From assembly GCF_024139115.2 (NCBI RefSeq), contig NC_085140.1:331511953-331575952 (forward strand): DNA of 64,000 nt, read 5' to 3'. A program made the position numbers and the translations under genes. Numbering within the stretch: the stretch's first letter is position 1; every line of letters starts with the position of its first letter. Below, in pieces: positions 1-10,536 of this stretch. A model generated the notes under the pieces. That model was not told where the DNA came from. It did no database searches and worked only from the letters and a program-made list of their open reading frames with translations. This stretch comes from Armigeres subalbatus. Lineage: Eukaryota; Arthropoda; Insecta; Diptera; Culicidae.

Positions 1-282
1 GCCGGTTATATTTTGGCCATATCCTCTGAGTCCATTGTTCACTCCTGCTTATTTTAGGGAACAAAATTTCCGTCAAAACTTGTGAGAAATAAGTGCCGAA
101 AAAATGGGCGATACTTCTTGCGCATACATATATACAAACACACAAAAATACTTGCCATCATACTGCACTAAATTTTGCAACTTACGTGAAAGATATTCAC
201 ACTTTAACTAACTTTTAAAATTGCATCTGGTGCAATAACAACAACTGCTTCATAAGTAAATTAAACGCTAAGCAAAAATAAT

Positions 283-605
283 CTATCAACCCATATCCCG
301 ATTAAATCGGCTATATAAACACTTTTTGATACATCGATTGATATGTCGATCTAAATAATGACTAAGAGCCACCCGACTAAATATATTATCCATACCAATG
401 ATTTGGTCGACACCAGATTTAGTTGGCATTCGTGAAGGTTGATTTTCACCACACCCGATTAAGTCTGTGATAAAAACAGTTGGTTTCGTCGACACCTTGG
501 TGGACACCCGATTTCGTCGATAATAAAAACAGTTGTTTTTATCGACACCCGATTTTGTTGGTGATAAAATCGGTTGGTTTTGTCGGCACCCGACTTCGTC
601 GGTAT
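283..605. repeat. Degenerate CACCCGATT-type interspersed repeat
   Basis: Several imperfect copies of a unit built around CACCCGATTTCGTCG and TAATAAAAACAGTTG follow one another here. The unit looks like internal repeats of a DNA element. No clear ends or TSD were found, so the family is unnamed. The first 280 bases of the window hold nothing recognisable. Confidence 0.45.
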
Positions 606-619
606 ATCAGGAAATTTCC

Positions 620-1745
620 CATCTGTCAAATGTTTTATGGGGTTGGCTGAGAGACCTGTGTCATCTGCAAACAAAGATTTTTGACACCCTGGTGGTAAAT
701 CAGGTAAGTCAGAAGTAAAAATGTTATACAAAATGGGCCCCAGTATGCTGCCTTGGGGGACACTAGCCCTCATAAGTAATCTATCAGATTTAGAATTCAG
801 ATAGCTTACCTGCAGTGAGCGATCTGATAAATAATTTTAGATCAGTTTAATAATGTACAGAGGAAAATTAAAATTCATCAATTTTACAATCAAACCTTCA
901 TGCCAAACACTGTCAAATGCTTTTGCTATATCAAGAAAAGCAACTCCAGTCGAATATCCTTCGTATTTGTTGAGCCGTATTAAATGTGTAGCTCTTAATA
1001 ACTGATGGGTGGTTAATTGCCCATGGCGAAAACCAAATTGCTCATCAGCAAAAATAGAATTGTCATTAATATGAACCATCATTCTATTTAAAATAATCTT
1101 TTCAAACAGTTTGCATATTGAAGAAAGCAAACTGATTGGGCGAAAACTACAAGCCTCAGCTGGATTTTTGTCCGGCTTCAAAATTGGAACAATTTTGGCG
1201 TTTTTCCATTTATCTGGGAAATATGCCAATTGAAAACATTTGTTAAATAAATTTACCAAAAAGGAGCTCTCAGGAAGTTTTTTGATAAGTATAAGGAAAA
1301 TACCATCATCACCCGGGGCTTTCATATTTTTAAATTTTCTAGTAATAGATCCCACTTCATCCAAATTAGTTCCCAACGAAGGGTCAAAAACATTATTCTG
1401 GTTGAGAATGTCTTCGAAGCTTCGTGTAACCTGATCCTCAATTGGACTAGTGATACCTAGATCAAAATTATGGACACTTTCGAACTGCTGAACAAATTTT
1501 TGAGTCTTTTCGCCATTTGTTAATAAAATTTTGTTTCCCACTTCAAGCGCTGGCTTTTGAGGTTTTTATGAATTTTCGTTAATTTTCAAAAAGGGTTTCG
1601 AACTGGGATCCAACTTCGAGACATTATTCTCAAAGTTGGTATCTCTCAGAATAACGAAACGTTTTTTAATTTCATTTTGCATATCACGCCGAATAACTAT
1701 CAACGCGGGAACGCGAGTTCTTTGGTATTGCCTACGCCTCACATT
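620..1745 (-). mobile_element. Jockey-clade LINE fragment (ORF2 reverse transcriptase)
   Basis: On the minus strand this encodes the middle of a non-LTR retrotransposon ORF2, closely matching the two longer copies at 20918-25466 and 38739-43294. Visible pieces are the linker ending KNMKAPGDDGIF, the RT motifs FGFRHGQLTTHQ and DIAKAFDSVWHEG, and, after a frame break near 840, the segment SVPQGSILGPILYN followed by FADD. The 5' half (gag and endonuclease) and the 3' end are missing. It is a dead, doubly truncated copy; joining sequences on both sides are other repeats. Confidence 0.85.
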
Positions 1746-1905
1746 TTTAAGGATTGGCAATCCTACGCCTTTGCTCGCCATAAGTAGCCTCACAAATCGG
1801 GAAAATTTTTCGGCGTTTTTTTGGCCCCTTTTTTTAATGAGACCGGGATTTTGATTTACCGTGGCCAAATCCCGAAAACATCGCATATGTAAAAACAGGC
1901 TAGAC
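1746..1905 (-). mobile_element. SINE-head fragment abutting a MITE related to 58596-58743
   Basis: On the minus strand, bases near 1750-1785 match the tRNA-like head of the SINE at 7170 (shared GCAAAGGCGTAGGATTGCC-type stretch). Bases 1786-1905 then match the small MITE at 58.6 kb, sharing GTAGCCTCACA, GGGAAAATTTT and GGGATTTTGATTT blocks. It therefore seems to be a junction of three repeats. Ends are uncertain. Confidence 0.5.
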
Positions 1906-2966
1906 CTTTAAACTAGTTTTAAAATGTTCTAATATTGCATTATTACACATGTGTACACATATTATCCAAAAATGTCTGCGATAAAATAGCTAATTAGTAA
2001 ATAATGTAACAAAAAATGAACATTATTCAGTGAGTTGATGCATATAGGGTGTCCCAGAAAGTATAAGCACGATTTAAAAATAACATTATGACTTTGTTTT
2101 TTGGAAATACTTGATTATTGTTTCGCTTTACTAACCTTTACTATGCTTTATAACTGTAGATCAATATCACTTTTCCGAGATTCTTTTGATCGTACGCCAA
2201 GGATAGGGATTTTGATCAGATGGTACCCATTAGCTTCAGCACGGACCGTTTGTCAATGATTTTGGCTACATTTTCAATCTTTTTTACAAAGTTATGATGA
2301 AGTCCACTTCCATAATATGCCTTCACAAATGTGTCCATCGCGTAATACACTGATATCAAAATCGGCCAAAATATTACTGGCTTATGATGCTTTCGGATAA
2401 TGGACAGTAACCGCCGCTACAATAATTCCTGTTATTTTACATCAACTGTTATTTTATCGATCACTGCAAATGGATTTGAGAGAATTCCACACTTACAAAT
2501 TGCTTACAAAATCATTGCCTTTTTACAGAATTTTCCTAAATAAACTTGCTTATCAACATCGTCAATACTTTACCAATACGGATCATGTTGAAATGGTCCC
2601 GTGGAAGCATTTTATAACCGAACTTCACTCATAGTTTATCATCATCATCATCTTTCATAACGATCTTCCACACAACAGTTTATCGTATAACTTATGGGCC
2701 CATATTCTGACATAACTTATGTCACATAAGCAGCATGCTATTCACTTATGTTTTTCTTCTTCTGCTTACTGAAAGTCCGTAGTTCATTTTGTGTCTTGTT
2801 TGGTCGACTTTATTCTTCGATGTTATCAGATTTTTCCAAATCTTAAACAGAAGTACCTTTTTTTTCGATTTTCGATTATTTTCGATTATTTAAAAAAAAA
2901 TCGATTATTTTACACTGTGAATATAAGTGAGAAGAGTGAAATGATAAGTGAGAAATTGTAAGTGAG
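1906..2966. other. No gene; possible decayed Tc1/mariner-type end
   Basis: No convincing coding region. The string AGGGTGTCCCAGAAAGTA near 2046 resembles a Tc1/mariner-type terminus, but no partner terminus or transposase motif could be confirmed. The segment 2690-2966 is AT-rich, with short homopolymer and ATTTTCGATT repeats. Confidence 0.3.
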
Positions 2967-2974
2967 GTATAAGT

Positions 2975-4217
2975 CAGTGTTGCCACAAGTACAGATTTAT
3001 CTGGAAAGGTACAGATTTTTTGTCAAATTTTGGTACAGATTCTGTACGGTACAGATTACAGATTTTTACCAAAAAGTACAGATTGGTACAGATTTTTAAC
3101 AAACCAGACCTTATAAAAGTAAATTTGCTTCTGATATTGCTAAATATTGCAATTTTTATTCGATCATTGTTCAGATGGGAACAGTAGGTTAGTTACCACC
3201 TGGGACGTTACCACCAGCAATAACTTCGCATCAAACGATAATAAACGCAAAATTATCATCGAATATAAACCTTACTAATACCAACTAAATGTCAACAGTA
3301 CCGTTAAATATTGTTTGGCGTTATGGCTCCATGGAAGGAAGATAGGAAAATAGTTCAAAAAGTAACACTATATATATATACTTTAAACTAAGACAGGATT
3401 CTTTAACGATTCTTACTCGCTGGCAAGTTTTTAATATTCGATAATTCAAAACTAACATCGCGTGTGAGTGTTCAACAGCCTCGATATAAAAAAAAACATT
3501 TTTTCCCCTCTCAGCTGTGTTATAAAACAAATATTTAAAAATGCAAGTCAAAACGAGGAGATTGTATTCTATTTAATCGTATAAAACTTTCGTTAGTTAA
3601 AAAGTGGCAAAATAAACATCAACTCATCCCTTGTAGCACTGACGGTTCTATCACAGTGGTTCTATTATGGTTTTATAGCATACTTGTAGAGTAAATAGTT
3701 GTCTCCAAGAGCGTTATAAACCATAATTGTTACTTGGAATGCAGGAAAAAATAACAATCAAACGACCAACCAAAAAATATGTTAATTTTAACTTATTGCG
3801 ATATGTTTTCATGAGAAATAATTTGAATTCATAAAAATGCTTTTCTTCAAATGAATTGGTTTGCATCGCTTAATTGACTTATAATTGTTGGATACTTATG
3901 AGCAATTTTACATGCTGTCTGGTAAAAGATATTTTAGTTACTAGATAAAGATTGTCGCTTCGGTTCCCTTTGTTCTGCTGTCCGAAACATGTGTGGTACA
4001 TACCTGTCAAATCGTATGGATTTTCCTTCTTTGACATTTAGCTCCCCTATCCTCGCCAGCAAAAGATGTTTCGGACAGCGACGACAGCGACAATCTCTAT
4101 CTAGTAACTAAAATATCTTTTTGTCTGGTACAGATTTTAAAACAGATTTTTGAAGATTTTGGTACAGATGAAAAAGATTTTTGAGTTCATGGTACAGATA
4201 AAAATGTGGCAACACTG
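2975..4217. mobile_element. Non-autonomous hAT-type element, 1.24 kb
   Basis: The ends are perfect inverted repeats CAGTGTTGCCACA / TGTGGCAACACTG, directly flanked by an 8-bp duplication GTATAAGT (2967-2974 and 4218-4225). An 8-bp duplication with a CAG...CTG terminus is the hAT hallmark. Subterminal regions carry many copies of GGTACAGATTTT, typical of transposase-binding clusters. No transposase frame is present. A 198-bp MITE is nested at 3925-4122. Confidence 0.85.
3925..4122. mobile_element. MITE nested in the hAT element
   Basis: The termini AAAGATATTTTAGTTACTAG and their reverse complement are flanked by an 8-bp duplication GTCTGGTA (3917-3924 and 4123-4130). The arms continue inward through ATTGTCGCT and a CTGTCCGAAACAT inverted block. 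It has no coding potential. The 8-bp TSD again suggests a hAT-type mobiliser. Confidence 0.8.
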
Positions 4218-4244
4218 GTATAAGTAATCAGAAGTAAAGAATAA

Positions 4245-4870
4245 GAATTGCTGCTTCTGCTTTTCTTACCTTCTTACTGCTTTCTTCTTCCCATTTACTG
4301 CTTTCTTTTTCCTTCTTACTGCTTCTTTCTTCTTTCGTTCATCTTCCACCGCATTTCTTTCTTTTTTCATTATCTTTCTTCCGTCTTTTTCTGTTTTCTT
4401 TCTTCTTTCATCTTACCTTTTCCAATTTCTTCCTTCTTCTCTTTTCCTCCTTCTTCTATTTGCTTTCTATCTTCTTTCTTAATTCTTCTTCCTTCTTCCT
4501 TATTCCTTCGTTTTCCATCATCCTTTTTCTTCTGCTGTTTTCCTTCTTACTGCTTTCTTCTTCAATCTCACTTCCTTCATCTTCCTCCTTTCTTCTGCTT
4601 TCTTCCTTCTTTCGTTTTACTTTTTCCTTTTTCTTTCTTTCTTCTCTTTTCTTCCTTCTTTCTTCAGCTTTTTCCATCTTACTGCTTTGTTCTTCCATCT
4701 CCTTCCTTTCATCTTTCTTCTTTCTCCTTCTTTCATTCTTTATTCATGCTACAGCTTCCATTTTTCTTCTCTTTTCTTCCCTCATTCATCCTTCTTAATT
4801 CTTCTCATTTCTTCCTTCTTCTTTCTCCTCATTTTTTCCTTTTTCTTTCTTCTCATTTCTTCCCTCTTAT
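4245..4870. repeat. 630-bp polypyrimidine tract (CTTCTT-rich)
   Basis: The plus strand is almost purely C and T, with irregular TTCTTACTGCTTTCTTCTTCC-like repeats and few purines. Long open frames on both strands (Phe/Ser/Leu-rich on plus, Lys/Glu-rich on minus) come from base composition and are not genes. Such tracts can form triplex (H-) DNA; that is an inference. Confidence 0.9.
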
Positions 4871-5340
4871 CTTCTCTCTTACTTCATTCATATAGTCATA
4901 ATCATTATTACGATGTAAGATATAGCTTCCAAATAAAACTTATGCATTTAATTCAATCAAAGTTTCATTTGATTTTTCGGGTATTAGCCATGTCGGGTGA
5001 CTGGTCATTATTTAATTTGCAATGTTCTGAAAAACAACAATGTGAATATGTACATTATGTGGAAAATTTGATTTGAAAAATGTATTGGAGGTAACCACTT
5101 TTCTTCGATGGGACTCGAGCCCATGAACCTCCTTACGCTAGACTGGTGCATTGTTCAACTGCTCTTATCATCGGCTACAGTAAATCGTTTTTAATTCTTT
5201 AAAAAGTGTCTGAAAGTTTTTTTTTTCAATAGCGGGTAACATGAAAAAAAAGGTAATCAAACATCCCAATAAGACCCGACAAAAAAATGAAAATTTTCAT
5301 ACGGAATGTTCCATTCAAAAAAAGTTTCTCAAAGGGACTA
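4871..5340. other. No supported feature
   Basis: AT-rich spacer. A short tRNA-B-box-like string lies at about 5108-5120 on the minus strand but no full SINE could be delimited. Confidence 0.4.
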
Positions 5341-5343
5341 CTA

Positions 5344-5575
5344 GGGTAAGACACCCAGAAATCGCCCTCCCCCCAGTTTTCGCCCACCTATTTTAAAACC
5401 TTCATTTCTCGAAAACTAGTTGTTGGAAACAGTTAAAGTTCAGGTTTTTCATAATTGATTGATGCTTGTATGGAAAAACTTTAACTGTAACTGTTTTCAA
5501 CAACTAGTTTACGAGAAATGTAGGTTTTAAAATAGGTAAGGAAACTGGGGAGGGCGATTTCTGGGTGTCTTACCC
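5344..5575. mobile_element. 232-bp fold-back MITE (GGGTAAGACACCC ends)
   Basis: The ends GGGTAAGACACCCAGAAATC and its inverse lie inside TA dinucleotides (5342-5343 and 5576-5577). Complementarity extends about 100 bp into each arm, through AACTAGTTGTTG and ACAGTTAAAG blocks. It has no coding potential; a Tc1/mariner-type TA target is inferred. Confidence 0.8.
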
Positions 5576-5850
5576 TACTACGTATTTCTTTGGACATCCC
5601 AGAAGGCATTAACACGTACGTCCCCAACCCCCATTTAACGACAAAACTCAAAATTCAAAACCATGCAGCTCAGCCAATTTCTAACGGATTTTCAAGCAAT
5701 CTTCTGGAATCGATCACAAAATTCCTATAGTTTTAGGAACCGAGATCAATTTTGTCCAATGGTCATGGTTCCGGATATATTCCGGGGAGTACTGGGGTTA
5801 CCTCCTCCCGGAAAAATGGTCACTGGCAGATCGGCTGAAATCCATCGTGC

Positions 5851-7050
5851 GACATGTCAAACTTCATGATTTTGCAAAACAAGTACACTGGAGTACATTT
5901 CGGCGATTTTCGATCGAATTGGCCACCCTTCGGGTACTTCCAGGGCCTGGTTCCTTTGGGGAAGTGGCCAATTTTCATTCGCTTTTGGAACCCATCTTGC
6001 GACATATCAAACTTCATGATTTTGCAAAACAAGTACAGTGGAGTACATTTCGGCGATTTTCGATCGAATTGGCCACCCTCCGGGTACTTCCAGGGCCTGG
6101 TTCCCTTGGGGAAGTGGCCAATTTTCATTCGCTTTTGGAACCCATCTTGCGACATATCAAACTTCATGATTTTGCAAAACAAGTACACTGGAGTACATTT
6201 CGGCGATTTTCGATTGAATTTGCCACCCTCCGGGTACTTCCAGGGCCTGGTTCCCTTGAGGAAGTGCCAATTTTCATTCGCTCTTGGAACCCATCTTGCG
6301 ACATATCAAACATCATTATTTTGCAATACAAGTACACTGGAGTACATTTCGGCGATTTTCGATCGAATTGGCCACCCTCCGGGTACTTCCAGGGCCTGGT
6401 TCCTTTGGGGAAGTGGCCAATTTTCATTCGCTTTTGGAACCCATCTTGCGACATATCAAACTTCATGATTTTGCAAAACAAGTACAGTGGAGTACATTTC
6501 GGCGATTTTCGATCGAATTGGCCACCCTCCGGGTACTTCCAGGGCCTGGTTCCCTTGGGGAAGTGACCAATTTTCATTCGCTTTTGGAACCCATCTTGCG
6601 ACATATCAAACTTCATGATTTTGCAAAACAAGTACACTGGAGTACATTTCGGCGATTTTCGATCGAATTGGCCACCCTCCGGGTACTTCCAGGGCCTGGT
6701 TCCCTTGGGGAAGTGGCCAATTTTCATTCGCTTTTGGAACCCATCTTGCGACATATCAAACTTCATGATTTTGCAAAACAAGTACACTGGAGTACATTTC
6801 GGCGATTTTCGATCGAATTGGCCACCCTCCGGGTACTTCCAGGGCCTAGTTCCCTTGGGGAAGTGGCCAATTTTCATTCGCTTTTGGAACCCATCTTGCG
6901 ACATATCAAACTTCATGATTTTGCAAAACAAGTACACTGGAGTACATTTCGGCGATTTTCGATCGAATTGGCCACCCTCCGGGTACTTCCAGGGCCTGGT
7001 TCCCTTGGGGAAGTGACCAGTTTTCATTCGATCTTGGAACCCATCTTGCG
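5851..7050. repeat. Tandem array of eight 150-bp units
   Basis: Units begin at about 5851, 6001, 6151, 6300, 6450, 6600, 6750 and 6900. They are more than 95% alike by eye; unit 3 has lost one base near 6268. Because 150 is divisible by three, frames stay open for hundreds of codons on both strands (a 50-residue repeat with MSQDGFQKRMKIGHFPKG on minus). No start context, splice signal or domain supports a protein. The sequence just before the array (5640-5850) is non-repetitive here. Confidence 0.95.
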
Positions 7051-7169
7051 ACAATTTGTTTTATCATTTTCCGATTGTAACAAAAAATGAGAATCAAACT
7101 GGCAATGCCGGCCAAGGTCGGATATGTACAGCTAAGCTATTCATATTATTATAATAGTGTTATTTTGTG

Positions 7170-7416
7170 ATCTCCAGTAGCCTTGCGAGCAAAGACGTAG
7201 GATTGCCAGTCCGGAGATGGCGAGTTCGATTCTCGGTCCGGTCAAGGATGTTTTGGGGTTGGAAACATTCTCGATACCCTGCCATTGTACTTGTCACACA
7301 AGATACACACTCATGCAATGACGGGCATAGAAATACTTACAATTAATAACTAAGGAAATGCTAATAGAATACTAAGTTGAAAAGCAGGCCAAGTTCTAGA
7401 AGAAGAAAAAGAAGTT
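7170..7416 (+). mobile_element. tRNA-derived SINE
   Basis: The head AGTAGCCTTGCGAGCAAAG is followed by a pol III B-box-like GAGTTCGATTCTC (7222-7234), then a unique body and a GAAGAAGAAAAAGAAG tail. This fits a tRNA-headed mosquito SINE (Feilai-like organisation is an inference). No clean TSD was seen. A head fragment of the same family lies at about 1750-1785 on minus. Confidence 0.7.
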
Positions 7417-8809
7417 AATCTGTGAATTCTATTCCATATACAGTTTCTGATACAATTTTAGGTTTCGGCAGCTTTTGAAAAATAAGCCGCACCCTAATGA
7501 CCATTCTCACACTCTTTAAAAACCAATCTGAAGATTATTACTCATGTTTATCGCCCATTCTATAGAATTACAACCACCACCGGCAGCACATCCTCGGAGT
7601 CGTTTTATCATTCAATTAACATACTACTGCATCGCTGTATAAAAGCACTTGAAACAGTAATCGCTCCGAATGGAATGGATCGAGCTTGTCAACGCACTTG
7701 ATTGTTCGGGCCCGTTGCTATCGCCGCTGTTCGTCGTCAAACTGATGGCGGTAGCTGAGCTGGCGGCGGCACGCTTGATAATGTGCCTCAAGCGAAGGTC
7801 GAGTATACTCGCTTTCTGCCGATCCATCGATTGCAAGTGTTTCGGGTAATGTGGGAATTTGTAATGTTGTTGATAACAAGACTAGCATGTATTTTAGCGC
7901 TCGCACCGAGAGATGCAGTGACGTTGGACCTCACCTTAAACCGAGCGTTTGATTTCGTTTCCAAAACAGATTAGATTAACAATCCCAAATTACAATGAAA
8001 GCAAAATTAATCACAAACTTTGACAATTTTATTCAGTCAATTGTAATGGTGTCATATAAACCAAATGTCAATGTGTCAAATCTTTTTTAAAATTTTATCA
8101 TTCTGATATTACGGAGAAAAAGAAAAATTTGGATAGCTCCGCGGAAATAACGCGCAGAGGGCAATCCCCGCATAGAACAAATCATGCATAGTGTGCGTTG
8201 AATTGAGCTCAAATTATTAAAACAAATCAACTGTCATGCAAGCCAATCATTTGAATGGCGTGCCCATAAACATGGAAAGATAAATTACCAGTTCTCTTCC
8301 TAGCTGTAAACTTATCCAAAATGCAATCGATTGATCCCTTGAGACACCAATGTATTACAAAAACCTTCACATCAATATCAATTTTACCGCAGTTTATTTC
8401 TTTAATGATGTTTGATATTGATTTTCAGTGGTTCAGTTACTTAGGGAAGCTAATCAATGCAATATTTTACAAAATTTCGACTTCATAGCAAATTTGGAAG
8501 AATGCTTTCATACAGTTACACGTCTCAAAACGCTTACACTATTCGTAACGACGTAATAATTGGTTTTTATCGGCGGCTTTTAGAACCTGAGCTGACCTTC
8601 CATTTCGCCTGAAGGTCTTCGTGTCGGTTCGGTTAAGAGACCCTCCAAATACCAAGATTTGGACTAGTGCGTTCTAAGCCTGGTTCTGAGCGAATCGCAA
8701 TCGCTTTAGTTAGACCAGTTGGCAGATACATACAGAACACCTTGCAAAAGGTTACCAGAGCCCGCAGTAAAATCCCATCCCAAATCGCAGTACTCAACGA
8801 ATGTCATAA
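7417..8809. other. No supported gene
   Basis: About 1.4 kb with no convincing coding exon. The stretch 7620-7930 is richer in G+C and open for 60-70 codons in two minus frames, but has no recognisable domain or splice frame. The rest is AT-rich spacer. Confidence 0.4.
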
Positions 8810-9090
8810 TCTATCTTCTATATAATAAAAATGAAATGGTCTGTGTTCGTATCCGCATAACCCGAAAACGGCTGGATGGATTTTCTTCATTCCTTCAGTA
8901 GATATATATGTTCATATGTTCGTTAGTGTTTCCGACGGGTTTATATGATATTTCTTCCTACGAAAATTACGACTAAAGTTGAGCAAATCGTGAAAAACGA
9001 AAATAAAGATTCATATGGGAATTTAGTATGGGCAGTTCACAACTCGCATTTTCGCCTACTATGCAGGACAACGTCTGCTGGGTCGACTAG
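8810..9090 (+). mobile_element. Short non-autonomous Helitron
   Basis: It starts with TCTATCTTCTATATAATAA and ends with GGGTCGACTAG, preceded by a small GCAG...CTGC hairpin. It lies between host A (8809) and T (9091) with no TSD. TC at the 5' end, CTAG at the 3' end and an A|T target are Helitron hallmarks. A second copy lies inverted at 16207-16474, sharing both termini. Confidence 0.8.
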
Positions 9091-10035
9091 TTAAGAATAT
9101 AAACAAAACATCGCAAATCTAGCATTAGCTACTTTGATCACTAGCCTGGAAAATATTCTTTGGAGGCGCTTTGGATTTTCCAGGGTTCCAAATTTTTCTT
9201 GCAATGCGTAATAGCAATTTTTGCCTTTCTCGTCTCGTATACGTATAATATCAGGCACTCAAACGCCGCTAGGCGGATTAATCAGGTGTTTTTTCAAAAA
9301 GTTTCAAAAATTTTGAACATGGTATTTATAACGCAGATGATTTACTGATTCTATTGAAATTGTATTGATATTGTTGGAAACACATTTCATTTTTAAACAA
9401 TATCGTTCAAAAGTAACAATATGCCCTCGGGTTACAGTTGCCTGAGTTATCAGTTCATATAACTAATGTAAAACCAACTAGCAGTTACTAGCCGATTAGT
9501 ATGATTGAATCAATTGCTGTCACCTCCTATTAAGATATGGAACCAGCTGATATTTCATGCAGGCCATTCGGCACCCCTCTTTTTAACATCACCGTTTGGA
9601 TTAGTTTTGTACAGTAAATCCTCGAATTTGCCCAAAAGATTTGTTTTTATTCTTATGCGACATTAAGCCCCTACTACGAATATATGTTACCCTATATAAG
9701 GTGTCTCAATAGGGACTGGAATTCTTCAATCGACGGAAAATCGTAATTCAGTACATTCTATATTTAGACCATGCTGCATTGATGACGTAACGTCACATAG
9801 AAAGTATTAGTTTAAATTTGTCACTTGATGACGTGCGAGCAATGTGTCGATTAGTGCAAGTTGTTGTATTAATAATTGAATGACCTGAACGATGGTTCTG
9901 ATGTCGGATTGAATAATTACCGGCAATTATTTTTAAACTGTGGATATTTTTGGGAGCTTAAATACGTACTTATTTTGTTCCATAAACCAAATCCCACCTT
10001 CGGTAGCTGATCGGGATTTGTCAAGTCGCAATTAC
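9091..10035. other. No supported feature upstream of the micropeptide gene
   Basis: AT-rich spacer without a recognisable gene or bounded repeat. It would contain the distal promoter of the micropeptide gene if transcription starts near 10036-10080. Confidence 0.4.
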
Positions 10036-10462
10036 TAGTCATTTGTCGCCGTCGTACTTGGCGCTCGAGTAGAGAGAAAAATATTTAGCTTCAAACGACG
10101 AATGACACACGGGTATCACTCGGTATCAACAGCTTATAATACAGTCGTCCAGCGTCGGCCGAACGGCTTTGAGCTCAACGCATTCGCAGGGTCGGCTAGA
10201 TTGCCAGTACGTTACTATCGCTGTTTGCCACCGGTGCACGCTAGAGAAGCTTGGGATCGACTTCCCTCACCAGAGTGTTTTAGTTCAGTCGTCACGCCTG
10301 TTTGTCGTAGAGGTATACAAAGAACATTCTTATCGAACGAGTTCGGTAATAACATCCTCATCACCGGGCTTAAACCGTCAGTTGAATTGGTTCTTGGAAG
10401 AGTTGGTATTTTCGTGTGACTTTTGAGTGATGGTTTTTCCTCTATCTTTTGTTTATTTTCAG
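10036..10462 (+). other. Probable 5' untranslated exon and short intron of the micropeptide gene
   Basis: A locally G+C-richer segment precedes the coding exon. A possible splice donor TTG|GTATTT lies at 10403/10404. A good acceptor TTTATTTTCAG ends at 10462, giving a 59-bp intron of mosquito size. An ATG at 10102 opens a 105-codon frame that would not be in frame with the micropeptide after splicing, so it would act as an upstream ORF if transcribed. The transcription start is not pinned down. Confidence 0.45.
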
Positions 10463-10536
10463 AAAAACGCGCCACCGAAGGAAGTGGTCTTGTGTCCCAT
10501 TACGAGCAGAAGCGTAAAATAAGTGATTCTGAAACC

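Noticed and set aside
4248..5076. 215- and 129-codon Phe/Ser/Leu-rich frames
   Set aside because: Low-complexity polypyrimidine translation; would look like a membrane protein only by composition.
5099..5165. tRNA-like segment with B-box-like GGGCTCGAGTCCC on minus
   Set aside because: No A box at proper spacing, no cloverleaf and no bounded SINE could be shown.
5820..7115. Long ORFs (up to 296 codons) on both strands with a 50-residue repeat
   Set aside because: The 150-bp tandem repeat keeps frames open on both strands; no domain, splice or start support.
7624..7906. Possible minus-strand coding exon in a G+C-richer patch
   Set aside because: Two overlapping short frames, no recognisable domain, no clear splice partners.
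10169..10426. N-terminal extension of the micropeptide through the upstream frame
   Set aside because: That frame begins at TTG, not ATG; the first in-frame ATG is at 10537.
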